DNA from: Saccharopolyspora indica
Lineage (GTDB): Bacteria > Actinomycetota > Actinomycetes > Mycobacteriales > Pseudonocardiaceae
Assembly: GCF_027853965.1 (NCBI RefSeq)
Contig: NZ_JAQGLB010000016.1
Coordinates: 62,001-126,000, forward strand
Direction of reading: 5' to 3'
DNA length: 64,000 nucleotides
In this document: positions 44,666-52,444 of the stretch, piece after piece
How positions within the stretch are numbered: the stretch's first letter is position 1
How the letters are laid out: each line of letters begins with the position of its first letter
Program-made: the position numbers and the translations under genes
The notes under the pieces: generated by a model
Seen by the model: the letters and a program-made list of their open reading frames with translations, nothing else
Database searches by the model: none
Told to the model about the DNA's origin: nothing

Positions 44666-45614
44666 ATCCAGCGCTGCCAGCCTGACCTCAGATCCGGCCC
44701 CGACCGGGCCGGAGACCGCGGCGGAGAAACCGGCCAAGAACCAGAAGGCGCGCGGGCTGTGGGGCGACGCCTGGCGCGACCTGCGCAAGCGGCCGATCTT
44801 CCTGATCTCGATCGCGATCATCTTCGTGCTGCTGGTGATGTCCGCCTTCCCGCAGCTGTTCACCTCGGTGGACCCCAATCACATGGACCTGGCCAGGTCC
44901 CGGCAGAAGCCGTCGGCGGAGGCCTGGTTCGGGTACGACACGCAGGGCCGCGACATCTACGCCCGCGCCATCTACGGGGCCCGCGCCTCGATCATCGTCG
45001 GCGTCATGGCGACCCTGCTGACGGTGGTGATCGGTTCGATCTTCGGCCTGATCGCCGGTTACTTCGGCGGTTGGCTGGACAACCTGCTGTCCCGGTTCGG
45101 CGAGATCTTCCTCGGCCTGCCGTTCGTGCTCGGCGCGATCGTCATCCTGACCACGCTGAACCCGGCGACCGAGATCCCCGACGCCTTCAAGATCACTTCG
45201 CTGGTGATCCTGTCGATCTCGATCCTGTCCTGGCCGATCTCGATGCGGATCATGCGGTCCGCGGCGATCTCGGCGCGCAACCAGGACTACGTCAAGGCCG
45301 CGCGCGCCCTGGGCGCCGGACCGGTGCGGATCATCCTGCGGCACATGCTGCCGAACTGCCTGGCGCCGGTCCTGGTGTACGCCACGATCGCGCTCGGGTC
45401 CTTCATCGCCGTCGAGGCGACGCTGTCGTTCCTCGGCCTGGGGCTGCGGTCCCCGGTGGTGTCCTGGGGCGTGATGATCGCCGACTCGCGCCAGTACATC
45501 ACCGTCGCGCCGCACCTGCTGGTCTTCCCGGCGGCGTTCCTGGTGGTCACGGTGCTGGCGTTCGTGATGCTCGGGGACGCCGTGCGCGACGCGCTCGACC
45601 CGAAGCAGAAGTAG
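44658..45614 (+). CDS. dppC: Peptide ABC importer permease DppC
   Basis: Second channel subunit, 318 residues. A hydrophilic N-terminal 45 residues precedes the first membrane segment. The DppC family motif WFGYDTQGRDIYARAIYGAR lies near residue 92, and the EAA loop reads YVKAARALGAGPVRIILRHM near 212. The ATG overlaps the dppB stop (ATGACTGA), so translation is coupled. DppB and DppC together form the pore used by DppA-delivered peptides. Confidence 0.95.
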   Translation: MTESSAASLTSDPAPTGPETAAEKPAKNQKARGLWGDAWRDLRKRPIFLISIAIIFVLLVMSAFPQLFTSVDPNHMDLARSRQKPSAEAWFGYDTQGRDIYARAIYGARASIIVGVMATLLTVVIGSIFGLIAGYFGGWLDNLLSRFGEIFLGLPFVLGAIVILTTLNPATEIPDAFKITSLVILSISILSWPISMRIMRSAAISARNQDYVKAARALGAGPVRIILRHMLPNCLAPVLVYATIALGSFIAVEATLSFLGLGLRSPVVSWGVMIADSRQYITVAPHLLVFPAAFLVVTVLAFVMLGDAVRDALDPKQK

Positions 45615-45624
45615 GAGAATCCCT

Positions 45625-46635
45625 TTGTCTACTGAGGACGAGAAGACCGCGGGGGAACGCCTGCTGGAGGTCGAGGACCTGCACGTGGAGTTCCGCACCC
45701 GCGACGGGGTGGCCAAGGTCCTCAACGGCGTCAACTACCACGTCGACGCCGGTGAGACCTTGGCGGTGCTGGGCGAGTCCGGCTCCGGCAAGAGCGTCAC
45801 CGCGCAGACCGTCATGGGCATCCTCGACATCCCGCCGGGGGCGATCACCGGGGGCGCGATCCGCTACCGCGGTGAGGACCTGCTGGCCGCTTCCGACAGC
45901 CGGCGGCGCGAGCTGCGCGGCGAGTCGATGGCGATGATCTTCCAGGACGCGCTGTCCGCGCTGAACCCGGTCTACACGGTCGGGTTCCAGATCGCCGAGC
46001 AGCTCCGGCTGCGTCGTGGCATGTCCCGCAAGGACGCCATGAACAAGGCGGTCGACCTGCTGGACCAGGTGAAGATCCCGAACGCCAAGCAGCGCGTGAA
46101 GGAGTACCCGCACCAGTTCTCCGGCGGCATGCGGCAGCGCGCCATGATCGCGATGTCGCTGGCCCTGGACCCGACCCTGCTCATCGCCGACGAGCCGACC
46201 ACCGCGCTGGACGTCACGGTGCAGGCGCAGATCATGGACCTGCTCGACGAGCTGCGCCGCGAGCGCGGCATGGGCCTGATCCTGATCACCCACGACCTGG
46301 GCGTGGTCGCCGAGGTCGCGGACCGGATCGTGGTGATGTACGCCGGGCGGATCGTGGAGTCCTCCGACGCGTACTCGCTGTACAAGAAGCCGGGTCACCC
46401 CTACACCGAGGGGCTGATGCGGTCGATCCCGCGGCTGGACCTCAAGGGCCAGGAGCTGGAGACGATCAAGGGCCTGCCGCCGAACCTGCTCGCGGCGCCG
46501 CCGGGCTGCCCGTTCCACCCGCGCTGCCCGCGCGCCGAGGAGCGCTGCAGCACGGAGGTTCCAGCGAACCACCAGCTCGGGCTGGGCCGGATCAGCGCCT
46601 GCCACTTCGCCGAGGAGTTGATGAGCCGTGGCTGA
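45625..46635 (+). CDS. dppD: Peptide ABC importer ATPase DppD
   Basis: One of the two motor subunits, 336 residues. Walker A is GESGSGKS near residue 51, the Q-loop is MIFQDALSALNP, the signature FSGGMRQRAMIAMSLA and Walker B LLIADEPTTALD. The C-terminal oligopeptide/dipeptide extension contains the cysteine cluster GCPFHPRCPRAEERC, which in some DppD proteins binds an iron-sulfur cluster. The TTG at 45625 follows AGGAGAATCCC. The 3' end overlaps dppF by 8 bp. Confidence 0.95.
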   Translation: MSTEDEKTAGERLLEVEDLHVEFRTRDGVAKVLNGVNYHVDAGETLAVLGESGSGKSVTAQTVMGILDIPPGAITGGAIRYRGEDLLAASDSRRRELRGESMAMIFQDALSALNPVYTVGFQIAEQLRLRRGMSRKDAMNKAVDLLDQVKIPNAKQRVKEYPHQFSGGMRQRAMIAMSLALDPTLLIADEPTTALDVTVQAQIMDLLDELRRERGMGLILITHDLGVVAEVADRIVVMYAGRIVESSDAYSLYKKPGHPYTEGLMRSIPRLDLKGQELETIKGLPPNLLAAPPGCPFHPRCPRAEERCSTEVPANHQLGLGRISACHFAEELMSRG

Positions 46636-47629
46636 GCCGATCCTCCAGGTGAAGGACCTGGTCAAGCACTTCCCGGTGACGCGGGGCGTGCTGTTCAAGC
46701 GGACCATCGGGCAGGTGCGGGCCGTCGACGGCGTGTCGTTCGACCTGAACAAGGGCGAGACGCTCGGCGTGGTCGGCGAGTCCGGCTGCGGCAAGTCGAC
46801 CCTGGCGCAGGTGCTGATGCGGCTGGAGAAGCCGACCAGCGGCAGCGCGCTGTTCGAGGGCCGCGACATGTTCAAGATGCGCGGCGCCGAGCTGCGCAAG
46901 CTGCGGCGCGACCTGCAGATCGTGCTGCAGGACCCGTACACCTCGCTGAACCCGCGGCGCACCGTCGGCGACATCGTCGGCGAGCCCTTCGAGATCCACC
47001 CGGAGGTGGCGCCGAAGGGCGAGCGGCGGCGCAAGGTGCAGGAGCTGCTGGAGGTGGTGGGGCTCAACCCCGAGCACATCCAGCGCTACCCGCACCAGTT
47101 CTCCGGCGGTCAGCGGCAGCGCATCGGCATCGCGCGGGCGCTGGCGCTCAAGCCGAAGGTGATCGTCTGCGACGAGCCGGTGTCGGCGCTGGACGTCTCC
47201 ATCCAGGCGCAGGTGATGAACCTGCTCGGAGACCTCCAGAAGGAGTTCGGCCTGTCCTACGTCTTCATCGCCCACGACCTCGGGGTGGTCCGCCACCTGT
47301 CGGACCGGGTGGCGGTGATGTACCTGGGCAAGATGGTCGAGATCGGCACGGACGAGCAGATCTACGAGCACCCGCAGCACCCGTACACGCAGGCGCTGCT
47401 GTCCTCGGTGCCGGTTCCGGACCCGACCTTGCGCGGCAAGCGCGAGATCATCCGCCTGACCGGTGACGTCCCGAGCCCGGCGAACCCCCCGTCGGGCTGC
47501 CGCTTCCGCACCCGCTGCTGGAAGGCCCAGGACCGCTGCGCGGAGGAGGTCCCCCAGCTGGAGGTCCGCCTCGGCAACCACCCCTCGGCCTGCCACTTCG
47601 CGGAGGAACGCCCCCACGTGGTCTCCTGA
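46628..47629 (+). CDS. dppF: Peptide ABC importer ATPase DppF
   Basis: Second motor subunit, 333 residues. Walker A is GESGCGKST near residue 54, the Q-loop is IVLQDPYTSLNP, the signature FSGGQRQRIGIARALA and Walker B VIVCDEPVSALD. The C-terminal extension has cysteines in GCRFRTRCWKAQDRC. The GTG start overlaps the dppD stop. It is the last gene of the operon; a 21-bp-stem repeat hairpin 17 bp after its stop is the probable terminator. Confidence 0.95.
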   Translation: MAEPILQVKDLVKHFPVTRGVLFKRTIGQVRAVDGVSFDLNKGETLGVVGESGCGKSTLAQVLMRLEKPTSGSALFEGRDMFKMRGAELRKLRRDLQIVLQDPYTSLNPRRTVGDIVGEPFEIHPEVAPKGERRRKVQELLEVVGLNPEHIQRYPHQFSGGQRQRIGIARALALKPKVIVCDEPVSALDVSIQAQVMNLLGDLQKEFGLSYVFIAHDLGVVRHLSDRVAVMYLGKMVEIGTDEQIYEHPQHPYTQALLSSVPVPDPTLRGKREIIRLTGDVPSPANPPSGCRFRTRCWKAQDRCAEEVPQLEVRLGNHPSACHFAEERPHVVS

Positions 47630-47645
47630 CGCGAAGCTCGTCGAG

Positions 47646-47692
47646 GTGAAGGGCACCTTTCGCCAAGTTAGTTGGCGAAAGGTGCCCTTCAC
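47646..47692. repeat. GAAGGGCACC hairpin repeat, copy 3 (dpp terminator)
   Basis: A perfect 21-bp stem (47646-47666 and 47672-47692) with loop GTTAG. It shares GAAGGGCACCTTTCGCC with copies 1 and 2 near 26.9 kb but has a longer stem. It lies directly after the dpp operon. Confidence 0.92.
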
Positions 47693-47839
47693 TCATCACC
47701 GGACCGAGTGGTTCACCCGCCGAGCGCGCCGCTCTCGAGGGCGCGCACGAACGCCCGCCGCTGACTCCCCATCGGCTGGAGTCATCACGTTGGCGATGGC
47801 TGATCTGCTGTCCGCACATCGCGCGAGGAAGGGGCCGCC

Positions 47840-48322
47840 ATGACTGTTCGAAGTGACGCTCCGGGAAGCGAGTTGGTCTGTCCTGAGTGCGGAGCGCCGG
47901 CGAAACCCCGCTCGTGCGAGGAGCTCTTCCAAGACGTGCTCGCGCTCGATCACTCCCGCCGTCCGCCATGGGGGCCTCTGCACGGCGTCACGGTCGCCTG
48001 TTTCCTCCTCCAGCACCCCCGCCGCTCGCCCGCCTCTGGGCGCGGCCGGGCCTGGGCGATCCTGAACACCTACGTCGACGAAGGTCTTGCGGCCACCACG
48101 CGGCTCACCGAACGAGTTCGCCGCGCCAACTCCCACCGAAACAGCGGCGCCGCGCTACCCGACAGCGGGCCCGGCATGTCAGACCCGCCCGCAGTCTTCG
48201 GCGTCACCATCGCCGACGTCGCTCGAGACGGCACCTTCCCCGCCGACGGCTTCCCGGAACGCGTCACCGCCTGGGCGGAGGACACCATCACCGCATGGCG
48301 AGGGGCGAGCGGAGGGCGTTGA
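47840..48322 (+). CDS. DUF5946 family protein
   Basis: 160-residue protein of unknown function. It has a CPECGAP cysteine pair at about residue 14, CEELFQDVLALDHSR, and the very conserved WGPLHGVTVACFLLQHP near residues 44-60. The paired cysteines suggest zinc binding. ATG 47840 follows GAGGAAGGGG. Its 3' end overlaps the convergent TetR gene by 35 bp, so the two mRNAs are complementary there. No functional context is evident. Confidence 0.8.
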   Translation: MTVRSDAPGSELVCPECGAPAKPRSCEELFQDVLALDHSRRPPWGPLHGVTVACFLLQHPRRSPASGRGRAWAILNTYVDEGLAATTRLTERVRRANSHRNSGAALPDSGPGMSDPPAVFGVTIADVARDGTFPADGFPERVTAWAEDTITAWRGASGGR

Positions 48323-48869
48323 GGACGAGCTCGATCTCCTGGGGCGCGCGCTTCTCGGCTGCTGCGCGGCGGTGCATGGTGGTGCAGCCGATGATCAGCG
48401 AGTGGAGCTCCGCCGGGGTGATCTCGGCGCGCACCGCACCGGAGCGCTGCGCTCGTTCGAGGAGGATTCCGAGCGCGATGTCGAAGTCGTGGGCCAGGCA
48501 GGTCGCTTCCGCTCGGCTGCCGGTCGATTCCAGCGCGTCGCAGATGTCCTTGTTGAGCGCGGCCTGTTCGACGACCAGGCGGAAGTAGTCGAAGAAGGCC
48601 TGGCCGGGGTCGTCGGCCTCCGCCAAGTCGCGGGCCCGGTCGACCATGCGCCGGATCCGCTCGGAGACGACCGCGTTGAACAGCGCTTCCTTGGTGGGGA
48701 AGTGGCGGTAGACCGTGCCCGGGCCCACTCCTGCGCGGCGGGCGATGTCGTCCAGCGGGACCGCGAGGCCTTCAGCGGCGAACAGCTCTTGAGCCGCGGC
48801 GAGCACGCGATCCCGATTGCGCTGGGCGTCCGCGCGCAGTCGTTTCCCCTGGTTGTTCGTGGCCGTCAC
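48288..48869 (-). CDS. TetR-family regulator divergent from NmrA-like gene
   Basis: 193-residue repressor with HTH PLDDIARRAGVGPGTVYRHF, then PTKEALF near residues 38-65, and a C-terminal helical domain. The GTG start at 48869 lies 107 bp from the divergent NmrA-like gene, which it probably controls. The 3' end overlaps the DUF5946 gene. Ligand unknown. Confidence 0.9.
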   Translation of the reverse strand: MTATNNQGKRLRADAQRNRDRVLAAAQELFAAEGLAVPLDDIARRAGVGPGTVYRHFPTKEALFNAVVSERIRRMVDRARDLAEADDPGQAFFDYFRLVVEQAALNKDICDALESTGSRAEATCLAHDFDIALGILLERAQRSGAVRAEITPAELHSLIIGCTTMHRRAAAEKRAPQEIELVLNALRSPLAMR

Positions 48870-48908
48870 GTCCTGATCCTAGCGCGCCCGTGGACAACCG
48901 GGGCGTGC

Positions 48909-48959
48909 GTTCCGTATAGTCGCCGGAGGTAAGCGGGGCGACCGTTCCGCTTCGTTCCG
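48909..48959. promoter_or_regulatory. Direct repeats in the TetR/NmrA promoter region
   Basis: GTTCCG occurs three times (48909, 48944, 48954) in the 107-bp divergent gap. TetR operators are usually inverted repeats, so this is only a weak candidate. Confidence 0.3.
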
Positions 48960-48976
48960 GATCAGCGGAGGCAGCA

Positions 48977-49861
48977 GTGTCCACAGCAGACAAGACCGTG
49001 CTCGTCGTCGGTGCCACCGGTCAGCAGGGCGGTGCCACGGCGACCCACCTGCTGAAGCGGGGCTGGCGAGTGCGCGCCTTCACCCGCAGCGCCGCGGGCG
49101 CGGCGGCCCGGAGGCTCGCCGACGCGGGAGCGGAGGTGGTCGAAGGCGACATGGGCGACCGGGCGGCGCTCGACTCGGCGATGCGCGGTGTGCAAGGGGT
49201 TTTCAGCGTTCAGCCGACCTTCGTCACGCAGGAGCTGACGCCGGACATCGAGCCCGAGGACGAAGTCCGGTGGGGCGAGAACGTGGCCAGTGCTGCGAAG
49301 GACGCCGGAGTCGGGCACCTCGTCTACGCTTCGGCGTTCAACGCGGAGCGGGCGACCGGCATCCCGACCCTGGAGAACAAGCGTGCGGTCGAGCAGCACA
49401 TCCGCGAGCTCGGCGTACCGGCCACGATGCTGCGGCCGGTGTCGTTCATGGAGAACTACCTGGCGATGATGCCGGGCCAGTCGGCCCGCGACGGCGAGCT
49501 GGTCAGCGCGGTCCGGGCGGACGTGTCGCAACCGCTGATCGCGCTGGAGGACATCGGGGCCTTCGCCGCGCTGGCGTTCGAGAACCCGGACACCTACGTC
49601 GGTGAAGCGCTGGAGATCGCCGGTGATTCGCTCACGCCGCCGCAGATCGCCGCCGCGCTCTCCCGCGCGGCGGGCCGCGAGTTCCGCCACGTCGAGATGC
49701 CGCTCGAACCGCTCCGCGACCAGAACCCGGTCCTGTACCGCGCCTACAAGGCGCTCAACGAACTCGACCTCAGCGCCGTGGACGTCCCGGCCCTCCGCAA
49801 GATCCACCCGGGCCTGCTCACCTTCGAGTCCTGGCTCGCCGGGCAGCACCTCGCGGGCTGA
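48977..49861 (+). CDS. NmrA-like NAD(P)-binding protein
   Basis: 294-residue Rossmann-fold protein of the NmrA/atypical SDR family. The dinucleotide loop VLVVGATGQQGGATATHLL is at the start, then VRAFTRSAAG, a GDMGDRAALDSAMRGV region and the central HLVYASAFNAE. NmrA relatives act as redox sensors or as quinone or flavin reductases. Transcription away from a TetR gene suggests a stress-inducible reductase. GTG 48977 follows GGAGGCAGCA. Confidence 0.85.
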   Translation: MSTADKTVLVVGATGQQGGATATHLLKRGWRVRAFTRSAAGAAARRLADAGAEVVEGDMGDRAALDSAMRGVQGVFSVQPTFVTQELTPDIEPEDEVRWGENVASAAKDAGVGHLVYASAFNAERATGIPTLENKRAVEQHIRELGVPATMLRPVSFMENYLAMMPGQSARDGELVSAVRADVSQPLIALEDIGAFAALAFENPDTYVGEALEIAGDSLTPPQIAAALSRAAGREFRHVEMPLEPLRDQNPVLYRAYKALNELDLSAVDVPALRKIHPGLLTFESWLAGQHLAG

Positions 49862-50065
49862 TCTCGTGCGACCCGGATCTCCGCGTCCGGTGCGGACTTC
49901 CGCAAGACCGCAAACCGGATCCGGCGATCGGGGCTCGCCGGTGTGAGTGAGCGCCACCATCGCGAGGTGAACCCCGGCGCCGTCGGGTGGTGCCGCGGGC
50001 GGGGAGGACCACGAGCCGGTACTCGTTGACGCAGCACCAGACCGGCACTCGGGGACGGTCTTCCG

Positions 50066-51298
50066 ATGGGGATCGCGGACAGGCGCCGACTTCGGCGAGA
50101 CCCGCTGGGTCTCATGGAGGATCTGTACCGCAGCACCTCAGCGGACGTGTTCCGGCTGCCCGGGGGCGGCTGGTGCGTCAGGAACACGAATCTCGCGTGG
50201 AACCTGCTTCGGGACCCGGACTTCCACGAAGGGCCGTCCGGCTTCTTCGGGCCGCTGCTGACCTCGCGGCAGTCCCAAGTCGAGGTCGGCCGCGCCGTCC
50301 GGGACTTCCTCCGAGCGCGGATGCCCGAGTGCCGCGACCGGCTCGTGGCGGCCGTCGCCGGCCTGCCCGCCGACAGCCGGTGGCCCGAAGCGGCGACCGG
50401 ACTCGTGCACCGGGCCCTGGGCGACCTGCTGCTGGCTCCTGACTCCCCGCCCGAGCTGCGGCGGCTGGCCGAACGGGCCGTGCGCGGTGGCGTGATCGTC
50501 CGCCTTTCACGCGTGCGGCAACGAGCGTGGGCGGAGGTGCTGCGCAAGCGGTTCCTGTCTGCGCTGACCGAGGAAGTGCGGCGGCGGCTGGCAGCTGGCG
50601 CTGCTGTTCGCGGGCCCCGCGACATGCTGGACGCCGTCATCCGAGCGCGCCCCGGTTCCCTCACCCACCGGGATACCGCTGTGCTGTACCTGATGTTCTT
50701 CAGGGCGATCGTGGTGCCCATCAGCTCCTCGGTGGCGTGGTCGGTGCTGCTGGCCTGCGTTCACGGGTCGTCGGGGCCCTGGCCGATCGACGCCGTCGTG
50801 CGCGAATCGTCGCGGCACCGCCCGAGCGTGTGGATGATCAGCCGCCCCGTTCCAGCTGCCACCGACATCGCCGGAATCACCTTCCGGCCGGGCGACCTGC
50901 TGTCCATCAGCCCCTACCTGCTCCACCACGACGAACAGCACTGGACCGACCCCGGTGAATTCCGGCCCGAGCGCTGGAGCGAACCGGGCGGGCGCGGCCC
51001 GTACATCCCCTTCGGCGCAGGGCCGTTCATCTGCTCCGGGGCCGCCGTCGCGCAGGAGCTGGTGGTCGAAGTCGTGACCGCGGTGGCCAGGAATGCCGAC
51101 ATGGCCGTTTCCAGCGCTGACACGCGCCCGACGGTGGAGGAGGTTGCCGTCCCCCGGCCCTTCACGCTGCACCGCACCACCCGAGCCACCAGGGGAAGCG
51201 CGTTCCTGGAAGGAGGTGAAGCACCATGGCCACGCTGCGACGCATCTTCAACCGCCAGCCGTCCCGACGTTGGTACTGGTACGCCGGCTGAGAACTAG
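50066..51298 (+). CDS. Atypical cytochrome P450, possible peptide-modifying enzyme
   Basis: 410-residue P450-fold protein. The heme loop YIPFGAGPFICSG keeps the cysteine (about Cys323), though the usual His/Arg two residues before it is Phe, and the K-helix ExxR is ESSR. The I-helix region (FFRAIVVPISSSVAWSVLL) lacks the acid-alcohol pair (E/D-T) used for oxygen activation. That is seen in some P450s that couple aromatic side chains or use other redox chemistry. No ferredoxin is adjacent. The last 24 or so codons share DNA with a small out-of-frame ORF that has a strong ribosome-binding site and an aromatic tail. The natural end of the enzyme may thus be nearer residue 380. Substrate unproven. 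Confidence 0.75.
   Translation: MGIADRRRLRRDPLGLMEDLYRSTSADVFRLPGGGWCVRNTNLAWNLLRDPDFHEGPSGFFGPLLTSRQSQVEVGRAVRDFLRARMPECRDRLVAAVAGLPADSRWPEAATGLVHRALGDLLLAPDSPPELRRLAERAVRGGVIVRLSRVRQRAWAEVLRKRFLSALTEEVRRRLAAGAAVRGPRDMLDAVIRARPGSLTHRDTAVLYLMFFRAIVVPISSSVAWSVLLACVHGSSGPWPIDAVVRESSRHRPSVWMISRPVPAATDIAGITFRPGDLLSISPYLLHHDEQHWTDPGEFRPERWSEPGGRGPYIPFGAGPFICSGAAVAQELVVEVVTAVARNADMAVSSADTRPTVEEVAVPRPFTLHRTTRATRGSAFLEGGEAPWPRCDASSTASRPDVGTGTPAEN
51226..51291 (+). CDS. Candidate 21-residue RiPP precursor nested in the P450 3' end
   Basis: The ATG at 51226 is preceded by AAGGAGGTG, nearly the full anti-Shine-Dalgarno complement, with 9-nt spacing: one of the best sites in the window although it lies inside another gene. 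The peptide has a basic leader-like first part (Arg5, Arg6, Arg10) and ends RRWYWYAG. Four aromatic residues in a row near the C terminus beside a lone P450 recall precursors of P450-crosslinked peptides (atropopeptides such as tryptorubin, biarylitides, cittilins). In those systems the precursor usually precedes the P450. The nested 3' position here is unusual, and the ORF may be fortuitous. Confidence 0.45.
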   Translation: MATLRRIFNRQPSRRWYWYAG

Positions 51299-51316
51299 CC
51301 GCTGCACCGGTGTCAT

Positions 51317-51367
51317 GAGCCGGGTGGCCCGGACGTCGACTTCCAGGACGTCCAGGTCACCCGGCTC
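51317..51367 (+). terminator. Terminator hairpin after the P450/peptide unit
   Basis: Outer 10-bp stem GAGCCGGGTG/CACCCGGCTC (51317-51326, 51358-51367) with an inner GGACGTC/GACGTCC stem. It lies between the convergent P450 and XRE genes and may serve both. Confidence 0.7.
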
Positions 51368-51374
51368 CGCCGCA

Positions 51375-51599
51375 TCAGGTGCCGAGGCGGGGGAAGGGGC
51401 GGGTGGAGAAGACCACTTCCACCGGGACTTCGAAGTGCTCCGCGATCCGGAGGGCCAGGTGGAGGCTCGGGCTGTACTCGCCCCGCTCCAGGTAGCCCAC
51501 CGTCTGGTAGTGCACGCCGAGGGCTTCGGCCAGTTCGCGGCGGGAGGTTCCGCGTTCCGCGCGCAGCATCGCGATGCGGTTGTAGATCGTTTCGCTCAT
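51375..51599 (-). CDS. Small XRE-family (Cro/CI-type) regulator
   Basis: 74-residue single-domain DNA-binding protein: SETIYNRIAMLRAERGTSRR, then the HTH ELAEALGVHYQTVGYLERGE. It is the last gene of an operon with an ABC exporter: its ATG follows the permease stop by 8 bp, and GAGGGAAC stands just before. Such small regulators encoded after ABC-2 exporters usually control their own operon. The palindrome at 53412 is a possible site. Confidence 0.9.
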   Translation of the reverse strand: MSETIYNRIAMLRAERGTSRRELAEALGVHYQTVGYLERGEYSPSLHLALRIAEHFEVPVEVVFSTRPFPRLGT

Positions 51600-51607
51600 G
51601 TTCCCTC

Positions 51608-52444
51608 TCAGACCACGCGCTGCATGGCCTTCTCGCGCCGTGCCGCCACGGTGGAGCCGGACTCGCGCCGCGCCATCCGGCGCAGCACCACCGGGGCGAT
51701 GACGAGCCCGACGACCGACCACAGGCCGAGCACTCCGATGGTCTCCAGGTGCCGCCAGGACTCGCCGATCTCGACCGCCATCATCTCGTCCGGCAGCAGC
51801 GCCGAGCGCATGCCCAGGCCGAGCCAGTAGACCGGGAAGACCTGCGCGATCCACTGCACCCACTCCGGGAACGTGGTGATGGGGAAGAAGATCCCGGAGA
51901 TCACGATCAGCCCGATCATCGGCAGCATGATCAGCGCCATGCTGCTCGGGCTGGTGAACAGCGAACCGACGGTCGCCCCGATCGGGATCGTCGCGACCAG
52001 GCCCAGCACCGTCATGCCGAGCATGCCCAGCAGCGAGCCGATGCCGAGCGTGAAGCCCTCGAACATCACCAGCGACGGGATCAGCAGGATCGCGATGCTG
52101 GTCAGGGTCATGCCGGTGACCAGCACGAGCTTGCCGATCAGGTAGCCGAGCGTGCCGTGCGGCATGGCCTTGGCGCGCAGCAGCGTGCCGTCCTCGCGCT
52201 CGGTGACCATCAGCTGCCCCAGGCTGACCAGCCCGCCGAAGGCGATGGTCATGCCGAGCACCCCGGGCACGCTGGTGGCGCCGAGCGAGATGCCCGGGAC
52301 CACGGCTTCGCGCTGGAAGGACAGCACCCCGAGCAGGATCAGGGTCGGCATCAGGTAGCCCAGCAGGTCCTGCCGGTTGCCCCAGGTCTGGCGGAACTCG
52401 ATCCACCCGCGCCGCAGTCCGACGCGCACCGCGTTGGCGTTCAC
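51608..52444 (-). CDS. ABC-2 type exporter permease
   Basis: 278-residue membrane protein with six hydrophobic segments in the ABC-2 pattern: a short amphipathic start (RRGWIEFRQTWGNRQDLLGY), then VTEREDGTLLRAKAMPHGTL in the cytoplasmic loop, and a final segment before a basic tail. With the upstream ATPase it forms a simple exporter, typical of drug, lipid or peptide efflux. GTG 52444 overlaps the ATPase stop (GTGA), so translation is coupled. Substrate unknown. Confidence 0.92.
   Translation of the reverse strand: MNANAVRVGLRRGWIEFRQTWGNRQDLLGYLMPTLILLGVLSFQREAVVPGISLGATSVPGVLGMTIAFGGLVSLGQLMVTEREDGTLLRAKAMPHGTLGYLIGKLVLVTGMTLTSIAILLIPSLVMFEGFTLGIGSLLGMLGMTVLGLVATIPIGATVGSLFTSPSSMALIMLPMIGLIVISGIFFPITTFPEWVQWIAQVFPVYWLGLGMRSALLPDEMMAVEIGESWRHLETIGVLGLWSVVGLVIAPVVLRRMARRESGSTVAARREKAMQRVV

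Noticed and set aside
49987..50442. Alternative frame ahead of and overlapping the second P450
   Set aside because: It is Arg/Gly/Pro-rich without a ribosome-binding site or family motif, and overlaps the P450 frame that carries the heme loop and ExxR.
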